From positions 1 through 36,339 of the forward strand of contig CAMVKS010000026.1 in NCBI GenBank assembly GCA_947167995.1: a DNA stretch of 36,339 nucleotides, given 5' to 3'. This DNA comes from an uncultured Prevotellaceae bacterium (GTDB lineage Bacteria; Bacteroidota; Bacteroidia; Bacteroidales; Muribaculaceae). Below, piece after piece: positions 7,457 to 14,659 of the stretch; the first letter of the stretch is position 1, and each line of letters begins with the position of its first letter. A program made the position numbers and the translations under genes. Below the pieces are notes generated by a model that worked only from the letters and a program-made list of their open reading frames with translations, had not been told where the DNA came from and searched no databases.

Positions 7457-9595
7457 TTATCGGTTTATGTAGTTATCCTCTTCTTCGTCTTGAGTATTGC
7501 GGCTACGGAAAATGAAGAAGATTGCTGCCGCAGCAATGAGCAATAGCAATATCGAGCCTCCCAAAAGGAGTTTCTTACTGCTAGGCTTCATAGCATTGCC
7601 GTCACCTATCTTCTGTCCATCTTGAATCACATGATTACCGTTAACCCACTTGTCGGTAACGTTGCCTTTCGCGTCACGTTTCACTCCATCTTCGGGCTTG
7701 CCATCGTCGAACGTGCCCACATAGGTGTGATTGCGGCTCGAATACTCGCCTTTACCTTCAAATTGGTCATCGTCAAACTCACCCACATAGGTGTCGCCAT
7801 TGTTTTTACCCGAGGTGTATACAAATTTACCGTTGGCGCCTTCTCTCTCGCCATCCTTGTAGGGACCTTCATATTCACCATCGGCATAAACGCCATGTCC
7901 TCGGCCGTTGGGTTCACCTTTCACCATTTGACCTCTATAGGTGAAGGAGACTTTCTTGCCATCAATCTCGCGGGTTATCACCGTGTCGTGATCCAGGGTA
8001 ACTGTGTCGGACGAGCCACCAAAGAATGAAAGGCCTCCCCCACCCGATGCAACAGCTTTGGTTGTATCGGCTGTAGAGTCCTTCTTTTCTTGTTCTTGTT
8101 TTGGCTCGACTGACTTATCTTCGGCTTTTGCCGTGAGTGAGTCCTTGTCTTGCAAGACAACTTGGGTAGTGGAATCTTTGCCACCACCATTATCATCAGG
8201 GGATCCGGAATCAGAGCCCCTTAACCAGAAAAAATATAACAACGCACCAGCCACAAGCACTGTAGCGAGAAATGCAAGTAGCATATACAATCCAGTGCTG
8301 CTCTTTCTTGGCTCATGCTCATATTCATAAGGCTCAAGATAGTCTCCCTGAACGCTACTGTTATCATAACCACTGTCATCATAGCCACTGTCCTCTGGTG
8401 GCATTGTAACCTCGCTGGCAGGACCTCCCATCGGGGGTGTCAATGCGGGTGGCATCTGTGGCTCAGGACTGCCCTTTGACAAGTCGGTTCGAGGGTCGTT
8501 CTCGGGTTGACTCACCACGCGCACATTTCTATTAGGCTGCCTCTTGAGCTGCACTTCCTTCTCAGGCTGCTCAGGCACAGGTGGTTGCTGACCCTCTTCT
8601 TTCTTGTCATCATCGCCACCAGGCAAATCAGGCGGAGTGAGCAACGGCTTTATGCCTTGTGAGCTGTCGTCACCGGTGTTTTTTTCTTTGTTCTCGAGCA
8701 AGAAACTCTTCACCTCGTCAACGCTCTTGGGACGGTTGCTGATGTTGGTATTCATCATCCACATCACAAGCTTCTTGAAGACCTCGTTGGTGCCTGGCAA
8801 GAAATTGAAGGCCGACTCGTTCTCGACTGTCATATCACTTGTGCGAGGTGGGTTCTGCATTGTTGCCAAGTTATAGAGTGTGGCACCAAGTGAATAGAGG
8901 TCGGTCCAAGGGCCAATCTTCTTGTAATCACAGTCCTTAAGCTCAATAGGAGCATAGGGGCGAGTGATGAGCAGCAAGCTCGATGTGGTGTCGGGGTCGC
9001 CCGAGTTAGGGTCGATCTGCTTGCTCGAGCCAAAGTCGATGAGCATGATGTTGCCCGAACTGTCGGCCATGATGTTGGCAGGCTTTATATCAAGGTGCCA
9101 GAGCTTGTTCTTGTGCAGGGGTTCGAGTGCATCGAGCACCTGAGGCAGGAACACATCCAGCAGCCATGTGGAGTCGCAGGGGTTCTTTTGACTCCTGAGA
9201 ATCTCGTTGAAAGAGCGTCCGTTGACATATTGCATCACATAGTAGGCGGTGTTGTTCTCCTCAAAGATGTCATACACCTTAACAATGTGAGGGTTGTTAA
9301 TCTCGCGGCCCAACTTGCGCACACGTTTCGCTTCACGCTTGAACACGGTGCGGAGCTTTTCAAACTGCTCCACATTGTGTGGATTAGGCACGCTGATGCT
9401 CAACCCGTCATCATCACGTTGCGACAAGTCCTTCATGAAGAACTCCTTGATGGCAACCTGCTCGTCAAACTCCAAATTAGAGGCAACATAGGTATTCCCG
9501 AAGCCACCACTTGCCAAATATCCATCTATTCGATAGATATTTCGCAACATGGTTCCCACCCGCAACAGGGATTTATTATCTACTTTGTTTGCCAT
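7457..9595 (-). CDS. transmembrane Ser/Thr protein kinase with MORN repeats and second membrane helix
   Basis: This 712-aa protein is a paralogue of the next kinase. Kinase motifs: ASGGFGNTY (28-36), VAIK lysine K50, HLDIKPAN (168-175), DFG (187-189), APIE, WTDLYSLGATLYNL (230-243). A Pro/acidic linker reaches ~430; membrane helix 1 is ~435-456. A Lys/Asp/Thr/Gln-rich stretch follows, then MORN repeats (~552-650: GEPNGRGHGVYADGEYEGPY, GDTYVGEFDDDQFEGKGEY). Unlike its paralogue it has a second helix (~676-697, KLLLGGSILLLLIAAAAIFF) and an acidic tail (EEEDN). The kinase and tail should be cytoplasmic with the MORN region as a periplasmic loop. The ATG lies 2 bp after the phosphatase stop (TAA-TC-ATG), which points to translational coupling. 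Likely substrates include itself, its paralogue and the envelope proteins nearby, but this is inference. Confidence 0.93.
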   Translation of the reverse strand: MANKVDNKSLLRVGTMLRNIYRIDGYLASGGFGNTYVASNLEFDEQVAIKEFFMKDLSQRDDDGLSISVPNPHNVEQFEKLRTVFKREAKRVRKLGREINNPHIVKVYDIFEENNTAYYVMQYVNGRSFNEILRSQKNPCDSTWLLDVFLPQVLDALEPLHKNKLWHLDIKPANIMADSSGNIMLIDFGSSKQIDPNSGDPDTTSSLLLITRPYAPIELKDCDYKKIGPWTDLYSLGATLYNLATMQNPPRTSDMTVENESAFNFLPGTNEVFKKLVMWMMNTNISNRPKSVDEVKSFLLENKEKNTGDDSSQGIKPLLTPPDLPGGDDDKKEEGQQPPVPEQPEKEVQLKRQPNRNVRVVSQPENDPRTDLSKGSPEPQMPPALTPPMGGPASEVTMPPEDSGYDDSGYDNSSVQGDYLEPYEYEHEPRKSSTGLYMLLAFLATVLVAGALLYFFWLRGSDSGSPDDNGGGKDSTTQVVLQDKDSLTAKAEDKSVEPKQEQEKKDSTADTTKAVASGGGGLSFFGGSSDTVTLDHDTVITREIDGKKVSFTYRGQMVKGEPNGRGHGVYADGEYEGPYKDGEREGANGKFVYTSGKNNGDTYVGEFDDDQFEGKGEYSSRNHTYVGTFDDGKPEDGVKRDAKGNVTDKWVNGNHVIQDGQKIGDGNAMKPSSKKLLLGGSILLLLIAAAAIFFIFRSRNTQDEEEDNYINR

Positions 9596-9597
9596 GA

Positions 9598-11169
9598 TTA
9601 ATTACCAGATTTATCATTTCCGTCTCTACTATGTGCTGTTCCCGCTGCACTTTGCCCTGCACTTCTACCTGTTGGAGAACTATGAGCTTTATTTTCATCA
9701 ATACTACTATTGTTTTTTTGAGAAGAGGAGGGGCGTTGAACAGAACCCGAAGATGATGATTGAGGGGGGGTAATAGCTTTGGGCCTATTCTCATATGCTT
9801 TATGTGCAGCTTCATTCTTGATGGTTCTTCCTATTTCAGTTCCACTAGAAGAACCCTGATTAGCTGAACGGCTTGAACTGCCACCAGCGTTGCCACCAGC
9901 GTTGCCACCATTGTGCGTTGCACCACCACCATCATAGTCGTAAACTACCGACTCGGTATTGCCTGCTTCCTGTTGCTGCTGGGTGCTTGGGGTTTCGGTG
10001 GGTGTCTCGGCTTTCTCTTTAGTGCCTTTCTTGCCCATCTTATCCATAAAGATGTAGACGGCACCGGCAATAACTGCAATAGCAAGCATTGAGATAAGCA
10101 ACAGCTTCAACCAGTTGCTACCACCACCCGTGTCGGGATGCATCTCATAGGGGTCCTCGTCCATTGCTCTACGACGAATGGGTCGCTCACGGGCTTCGCT
10201 ATATTTAGGGGCCATGTGTGAAACTGGTTCCTGCTGTGGCATGGAAGGAGCAGCCTGTGGCATGGCAGGAGCGCTTGGCATGGCAGGGGCACTTGGCATA
10301 GCAGGAGCCTGTGCCGCATTAGCAGCATTTGCCGCCATCTTGGCGAGCAGAGCCACCTCGTTGTAGTGCGACTCTTTCTCGTCGTTAGGCATTTGCTGGT
10401 CTCCGTCTTCGCTCGACACGCCTTTCACTTTCAAGAGTATAGCCGAGTGGTTATCTTTATTGTTGACTGTTGCTTTCTTGAGCTTCTCGATCTTAGCCTG
10501 GTCGGAATCGTCGCCAGAGATGAGATTCACGAGCTCGTTGTCGCTCATCTGCTCGAGCATACCGTCGGAGCACAGATAGAAGTAGTCGCCAGGCTTAACG
10601 TCGGTGGTGTGAGTGAGGTCTATGCTCACTTCGTTTTCCTCACCTGGCATGAGAGCGCGAGTGATGACGTTGCGTCGAGAAGATGTTGCCATCTCTTCGT
10701 AGGTGATATCGCCAGCCATGAACAGGTCATAAACCAAAGAGTGGTCGATGGTCTTGTAGAGGATGCGGTGCTGCGAAGGCCTGATGTGATAGATGCGGCT
10801 GTCGCCAATGTGACCCATTGTCACACCTCCATTGTGGAAGCTCACCATGGTGAGAGTGGTGCCCATTTTCTTGAGCGAATTGTCGTCAAAACGGTCAAGC
10901 TGCTTGCGGGCAAAGCGAATGGCTTCCTCGATAGTCTCATCGTCGAGGACACCGTCGCTGGAGATGTTGTCTTCAATCCACTTGCTCACAGCATTTGCCA
11001 CAGCGGCACTTGCCACCTCGCCTTTCTCGTGTCCGCCCATACCGTCGCACACGAGGAAAAGTCGGTCATTGGCATTTATGTTTCCCAATCTTGGGAAAAT
11101 GCTATCTTCTTGATTGTCACGCTGTCCAAGCTCATGTAGAGCCATGGGACTATATAATTCAAACTTCAT
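9598..11169 (-). CDS. membrane-anchored PP2C-type Ser/Thr protein phosphatase
   Basis: This 523-aa protein has a PP2C domain at ~1-248 with all metal-site motifs: RDNQED (17-22), CDGMGGHEKGE (41-51), GHIGDSRIY (119-127), SRRNVITRALMPG (164-176), LCSDGM (199-204) and KDNHSAI (238-244). It should be an active Mn/Mg phosphatase reversing the neighbouring kinases. Residues ~286-312 are an Ala/Pro/Met repeat (APAMPS units). A basic stretch, RPIRRRAMDE, precedes a single membrane helix (~353-375). The last ~145 residues are Ser/Gly/Asn/Thr-rich low complexity and would lie in the periplasm. The gene is 51 bp after the FHA gene and 2 bp before the kinase gene, so it is clearly one operon. The long exported tail is unusual for PP2C and may be a wall or protein tether. 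Confidence 0.94.
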   Translation of the reverse strand: MKFELYSPMALHELGQRDNQEDSIFPRLGNINANDRLFLVCDGMGGHEKGEVASAAVANAVSKWIEDNISSDGVLDDETIEEAIRFARKQLDRFDDNSLKKMGTTLTMVSFHNGGVTMGHIGDSRIYHIRPSQHRILYKTIDHSLVYDLFMAGDITYEEMATSSRRNVITRALMPGEENEVSIDLTHTTDVKPGDYFYLCSDGMLEQMSDNELVNLISGDDSDQAKIEKLKKATVNNKDNHSAILLKVKGVSSEDGDQQMPNDEKESHYNEVALLAKMAANAANAAQAPAMPSAPAMPSAPAMPQAAPSMPQQEPVSHMAPKYSEARERPIRRRAMDEDPYEMHPDTGGGSNWLKLLLISMLAIAVIAGAVYIFMDKMGKKGTKEKAETPTETPSTQQQQEAGNTESVVYDYDGGGATHNGGNAGGNAGGSSSRSANQGSSSGTEIGRTIKNEAAHKAYENRPKAITPPQSSSSGSVQRPSSSQKNNSSIDENKAHSSPTGRSAGQSAAGTAHSRDGNDKSGN

Positions 11170-11220
11170 GATATTTTTGTGTTAAACTTTAATTTCTTAA
11201 TTTGGAGGGGACAAACATTA

Positions 11221-11778
11221 TTATTCGGCATCAAAGATGAAGGTTGTCTGTCCCATTGTTATCTGGTCACCTTTATGCAATTTCACGACATCGCCCTGGC
11301 CTATTGGAGTGCCATTGACTCTTGTCCAATTCATGTTCTTGAAGTTGGAGAGAGTGGCAAAGGTGTTGCCATTCCTGTCGACTTTTACATTGATGACCAC
11401 ATGAGCACGGCTCATGTGCATGTCGCCTACTGGCAACTGCACCTTGGCATTGCTTGACAAAGCACGACGGCCAATGGTGTTAGCGCCTGGATCAAGCGGG
11501 AATTTCATACCGTTTAAGAAGAGGCTGTACTTAAATCGCTTCACTGGGTGAAACTCTGTTGCAGCGCTATCGGGTTCGGGAGGAGGGGAAGGAGGAAGAG
11601 GAGAAGGAGGAAGAGGAGGAACACTACTGCCCTGCTTGCCTTTGGCAGCGAAATTCACTTTGAGCTTCGCCTGGCAAATAGGGCACTTGAAATGTTTTAC
11701 TGTATCGGTGTTCTTGAACGAAATCTCAAGTATCGAATTACATTTAATACACTTAATCTTCTTTTTTATAATCTCCAT
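11221..11778 (-). CDS. zinc-ribbon and FHA domain protein (phosphothreonine reader)
   Basis: The start MEIIKKK (11778) is preferred over the upstream ATG at 11847, because the extra 23 residues would run through the inverted repeat at 11801-11849. The 185-aa product has an N-terminal four-cysteine ribbon (C10, C13, C32, C35; CIKC...CPIC). A Pro-rich hinge (~54-70) follows, then an FHA domain (~80-185) with NTIGRR (100-105), MSRAHVVI (122-129) and the WTRVNGTPIGQGD turn. FHA domains bind phosphothreonine; the Arg and Ser of GRR...SRAH are kept. No membrane helix is present, so it is likely a cytoplasmic adaptor. It heads the phosphatase-kinase operon and should read the phosphorylation made by the two kinases. 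Confidence 0.9.
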   Translation of the reverse strand: MEIIKKKIKCIKCNSILEISFKNTDTVKHFKCPICQAKLKVNFAAKGKQGSSVPPLPPSPLPPSPPPEPDSAATEFHPVKRFKYSLFLNGMKFPLDPGANTIGRRALSSNAKVQLPVGDMHMSRAHVVINVKVDRNGNTFATLSNFKNMNWTRVNGTPIGQGDVVKLHKGDQITMGQTTFIFDAE

Positions 11779-11800
11779 TTTCGTTAAATACGGGATTAAA

Positions 11801-11849
11801 AGATGGGTCTGTAAATCTCGTGTTCTTAAAGGATTTACAGAGCCCATCT
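11801..11849 (-). terminator. hairpin terminator after acidic protein gene 1
   Basis: AGATGGGTCTGTAAATC (11801-11817) pairs with GATTTACAGAGCCCATCT (11832-11849) with one bulged base and a 14-nt loop. On the minus strand the stem ends in CCCATCT followed by TTT, a short U-tract. It starts 14 bp after the stop of the acidic gene and sits 23 bp before the FHA start. It probably ends the acidic-gene transcript, fully or in part. Confidence 0.7.
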
Positions 11850-11862
11850 ATTGGTTTTGTAA

Positions 11863-12852
11863 TTAGCAATCTACCACATCCATGGCAATGTCGTCGGCCG
11901 AGTCTATGCCTGCGTCTGCACTCAGGTCATCACTGGTCCAGTGAACATCGGCTTCGTAGTCGGATTCGGGAGCATCTGAGGATTCGGCGCTGTCGTTTGA
12001 ATCGGCATAAAGCTCATCGTTGGCAACCTCGGCATCATCATAGCTGTCGTAGCCGTCATCGTATTGAGCAACTGCCACAAATCCACCGTCAACATCCTCA
12101 TCGCTGTTGATAACGTTGACCATAACATCATCGTCCTCATCGGCAAGACCTACGGTGATAATACCGTCGTCAAGATCGTCGATATCGGCCGAAACGAGTA
12201 CAGGATCTTCACCTTCGCTGATAGCGTCGACCTGAGCCATGAAATGCTCGGCTGCCTCAGGATTCTCATCGGCTACCTCGGCATAGAACTCTCCTACTCT
12301 CATTCCTGATTCGCTGATGTCGATAATCTCATCCTCTTCGATGACATTGTTGTTGTTGAAGTCGGCAACGGCAACGTCGAAAATGCCGTCTACGTCTAAG
12401 TCAATAACGGCAACCTCATGACCATCGATGGTCATCACTCCGCTAATCTCGTAGTTGCCGTCTTCATCAAGGTCGGTGACATTGATTCCAACGAAATGAA
12501 CGTCAGGATCCCCATCATCACTGCCATTGTCAACTGCAACAGATGCAGGTTTTGCAGGGGCCTCATGGCTTACATTCTGAGCATAGTGATGGTGTACATG
12601 CACCTCTTGCGACTCGTTGTTAACCTCCGAAGAAGCAGGCTCTTCTACATGGAGTTGATCCTCGGGAGTCTCCTCGGCATCGCTTGAGTTCATTGCATAA
12701 GCTACACCAGCTGCTGCGCCAGCTACTGCCACACCTGCCACTGCACCGGCGGCTACTTTTGCTGCCATGTGGTCGTCTTGTGGCTTTACCACTCGCTTGT
12801 TTCTCTCGTTCATTGATGGCATTGCTGCCATTGTTGCTTCGTTAGTATTCAT
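11863..12852 (-). CDS. acidic single-pass membrane protein with calcium-loop motifs (paralogue 1)
   Basis: This 329-aa protein has a basic N-terminus, then a Gly/Ala membrane helix (~29-54) of glycine-zipper type. An acidic region with HVHHH (~85-89) follows. A conserved core (~118-212) has TDLDEDGNYEI, IDLDVDGIFDV and DFNNNNVIEEDEIIDIS; the last fits an EF-hand/dockerin loop and the first two resemble Asp-rich FG-GAP-type calcium loops. The C-terminal ~110 residues are very rich in Asp, Glu and Ser and end HWTSDD...VDC. The only cysteine is the last residue. The Gly/Ala helix after a basic start suggests the acidic part is outside the membrane. It has its own promoter and terminator. I know no named family. 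Calcium binding is inferred from motifs only. Confidence 0.85.
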   Translation of the reverse strand: MNTNEATMAAMPSMNERNKRVVKPQDDHMAAKVAAGAVAGVAVAGAAAGVAYAMNSSDAEETPEDQLHVEEPASSEVNNESQEVHVHHHYAQNVSHEAPAKPASVAVDNGSDDGDPDVHFVGINVTDLDEDGNYEISGVMTIDGHEVAVIDLDVDGIFDVAVADFNNNNVIEEDEIIDISESGMRVGEFYAEVADENPEAAEHFMAQVDAISEGEDPVLVSADIDDLDDGIITVGLADEDDDVMVNVINSDEDVDGGFVAVAQYDDGYDSYDDAEVANDELYADSNDSAESSDAPESDYEADVHWTSDDLSADAGIDSADDIAMDVVDC

Positions 12853-12887
12853 TGTCTTGTCTGTTAAGTTGATTAATAATTACATTG

Positions 12888-12920
12888 CAAATTTACAACA
12901 TTGAAGCCACATAAACCAAA
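12888..12920 (-). promoter_or_regulatory. Bacteroidota promoter of acidic gene 1
   Basis: On the minus strand TTTG (12917-12920), a 21-nt spacer and TAAATTTG (12888-12895) match the TTTG-N19-21-TAnnTTTG consensus. The predicted start is near 12881, about 29 nt before the ATG. The same boxes with the same 21-nt spacer occur at the two paralogues. Confidence 0.88.
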
Positions 12921-12956
12921 TTATCGCGCACATTCTTGACAAAACCATGGGGTTTC

Positions 12957-12982
12957 GTGACGAAATGCCGGCTTTTGATGAT
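12957..12982 (-). promoter_or_regulatory. conserved upstream element, copy 1
   Basis: On the minus strand it reads ATCATCAAAA, 5 nt, then CATTTCGTCAC. It starts exactly 37 nt beyond the TTTG box, the same distance as in the other two copies. TCATCA and TCGTCA form a direct repeat 18 nt apart. This looks like an activator or operator site. Confidence 0.6.
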
Positions 12983-13050
12983 ATTTGCAATGCGAAGCAA
13001 TGTATATGTGATGTTCAATAGATGCTGAATGAGTTGTTATGTTGTAGTAA

Positions 13051-13082
13051 GGTGTGTCGAAAAAGCGCTTTTCGACACACCC
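13051..13082 (-). terminator. hairpin after acidic gene 2
   Basis: GGTGTGTCGAAAA and TTTTCGACACACC form a 13-bp stem closing on GCGC with one extra A. It lies 12 bp after the stop at 13094. The following minus-strand sequence (TTACTAC) is not a real T-run, so it may act as a 3'-end stabiliser or a weak terminator. Confidence 0.6.
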
Positions 13083-13093
13083 TATGGATTTAT

Positions 13094-14410
13094 TTATGCC
13101 AGTGAGTCGGCACCGAAGTCGTCGGCTGCACCGAAGTCGTCGTTGCTTGCCATCATGTCATCGGGCTGGTAGGCGTCATGACTCATTGCTGGTTCATCAA
13201 TAGTGTCGACAGTATCGACTGGTTGCTCTACATCGGCATAAACCTCGGTTGGATGAGCTGCCTCTACTGGAGTTGCTGGAGCCACTGAGTCTACCGAATC
13301 TACTCCTCCGTCAACTGGAGTCGCACCTCCGTTGTCATACGACACTTCGGCATAATATGGTTCGGCCGAAACTGCTGGTTCTACGCTGTCGACGCTGTCG
13401 ATTGGCTCGTCGGCTGCCGAAGCCACAAGAACTGGCTCATCGCCATAGATAGGCTCATTAACTGGTTGCACTGAGTCGACTTCCGACGACACGACAAGTG
13501 GTTCATCGCCATAGAGAGGCTCGTTAACTGGTTGTACTGTGTCGACTGCCATTGGGTCGCCGTCGTAGACATCCAGGCTTCCATCAAGGTTGTCATCAAC
13601 GTTGATAACATTGGCCTCAAGATCATCGTCGGTGATGTTGGGAGTGCCGTCAAGCATCACATTTCTTGGAACTAAGTTACCCTCTTGGTCAACATCATAT
13701 TGTGCCAGACCGTCTTCATCAATTCCGATTAAGTCATCGTCGGTCAAGCCCATGTAGTCATAATCGTAACCGGCATCCAGCTGTGCCACCGCATTGGCCT
13801 GAGCCACATACATCTGTGCGTTGGCGGGATTGTCGATGAGCAACTCGTTGTAGAAGCTACGCACGGTGATGTTGGCGTCGCTGATGTCTACTACTTCATT
13901 ACTCTCAAGCCTGTTGTTGTGGTTGATATCGCTAACTGCAACATCAAAACGGCCGTCCATGTCGGTATCGATAACAGCATAGTTCTGATTGTCGATTGTC
14001 AAAGAGCCTACTACTGAATAAGTGCCGTCGCCGTTGGGGGTCAGGTCGAGGCTATTGTAGGTTACGTTGGAATCATCGGCAGTAGTTACTGGTTGATTTG
14101 CGGGACGAGCCTGAGCCGAAACGTGATGGTGATGATGATGAACTACATGTTCAGCTTGACTCGGCTGTTGCTCTTGCTGTTGCTCCTGCTGTTGCTCTTG
14201 GAGGTCTTCTGGTGTCTCCTCATCATCGGGACGGGTTGCGGCGTAGACTGCTGCTGCAGCGCCACCGGCTACTGCCACTCCACCCAAAACACTGGCTGCG
14301 ATCTTTGCTGCCATGTGATCGTCCTTCTTCCTTGGGATTGGCCTTGCGTTAGGAACTTGGTTTGGTCTCTGGTTGGGCATTGCTGCCATGGTTGCATCGT
14401 TGTTATTCAT
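13094..14410 (-). CDS. acidic single-pass membrane protein with calcium-loop motifs (paralogue 2)
   Basis: At 438 aa this is the longest of the three paralogues. The N-terminus is basic (PIPRKKDDHMAAK), with a Gly/Ala helix at ~33-58. A Gln/Glu repeat (QEQQQEQQQEQQ, ~71-82) and a HHHHHH run (~91-96) follow. The core is ~118-212: DLTPNGDGTYSVVG, IDTDMDGRFDV, DINHNNRLESNEVVDIS. The last fits an EF-hand-like loop, D-x-N-x-N-x-L-x-x-x-E. The C-terminal half is acidic, with repeated VNEPxYGDEP and VDSV units, and ends FGADSLA with no terminal Cys, unlike the other two. The similarity covers both the promoter and the core, so the three arose by tandem duplication. The protein is probably periplasm-exposed. 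The function is unknown. Confidence 0.85.
   Translation of the reverse strand: MNNNDATMAAMPNQRPNQVPNARPIPRKKDDHMAAKIAASVLGGVAVAGGAAAAVYAATRPDDEETPEDLQEQQQEQQQEQQPSQAEHVVHHHHHHVSAQARPANQPVTTADDSNVTYNSLDLTPNGDGTYSVVGSLTIDNQNYAVIDTDMDGRFDVAVSDINHNNRLESNEVVDISDANITVRSFYNELLIDNPANAQMYVAQANAVAQLDAGYDYDYMGLTDDDLIGIDEDGLAQYDVDQEGNLVPRNVMLDGTPNITDDDLEANVINVDDNLDGSLDVYDGDPMAVDTVQPVNEPLYGDEPLVVSSEVDSVQPVNEPIYGDEPVLVASAADEPIDSVDSVEPAVSAEPYYAEVSYDNGGATPVDGGVDSVDSVAPATPVEAAHPTEVYADVEQPVDTVDTIDEPAMSHDAYQPDDMMASNDDFGAADDFGADSLA
13431..13546 (-). repeat. two-copy 22-residue repeat inside acidic protein 2
   Basis: Copies 13431-13480 and 13497-13546 differ at few positions and are offset by 66 bp, or 22 codons. 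They encode V-[DQ]-[ST]-VQPVNEP[LI]YGDEP units in the acidic tail. The register is kept in frame, so the array could change length without a frameshift. Confidence 0.75.
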
Positions 14411-14456
14411 TGTGTTTAGTTTTTGAAGTGGTTGATAATTTTAATTGTTTACATTG

Positions 14457-14489
14457 CAAATTTACAACAGCAAGTGACTAAATTCCAAA
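14457..14489 (-). promoter_or_regulatory. Bacteroidota promoter of acidic gene 2
   Basis: On the minus strand TTTG (14486-14489), a 21-nt spacer and TAAATTTG (14457-14464) match the consensus. The predicted start is near 14450, about 40 nt before the ATG. Confidence 0.88.
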
Positions 14490-14525
14490 TTTTCAAGCAT
14501 CTACATGATGACTACATGGTATTTA

Positions 14526-14551
14526 ATGATGAATTGATAGGTTTTGATGAT
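14526..14551 (-). promoter_or_regulatory. conserved upstream element, copy 2
   Basis: On the minus strand it reads ATCATCAAAA, 5 nt, then CAATTCATCAT, starting 37 nt beyond the TTTG box. Here the direct repeat TCATCA/TCATCA is exact, 18 nt apart. Confidence 0.6.
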
Positions 14552-14588
14552 TTTCTTGTGTTGACATTTTTGCAGGTTTAAAGGATGA

Positions 14589-14648
14589 GAGGGTTCTATA
14601 AATGGCAGCCGCCTTTGGTGCGTTCCATGTGTCATTTATGGAACCCTC
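14589..14648 (-). terminator. long hairpin after acidic gene 3
   Basis: GAGGGTTCTATAAATG (14589-14604) pairs with CATTTATGGAACCCTC (14633-14648), 16 bp with one G-U, around a 28-nt loop. It lies 11 bp after the stop at 14660. No clear T-run follows, so it may be a 3'-end stabiliser or a rho-dependent end. Confidence 0.6.
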
Positions 14649-14659
14649 GTTGATGGTTA

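Noticed and set aside
10366-11139. 257-codon plus-strand ORF opposite the PP2C gene
   Set aside because: The minus strand carries all PP2C motifs in this stretch; the plus-strand translation shows no motif.
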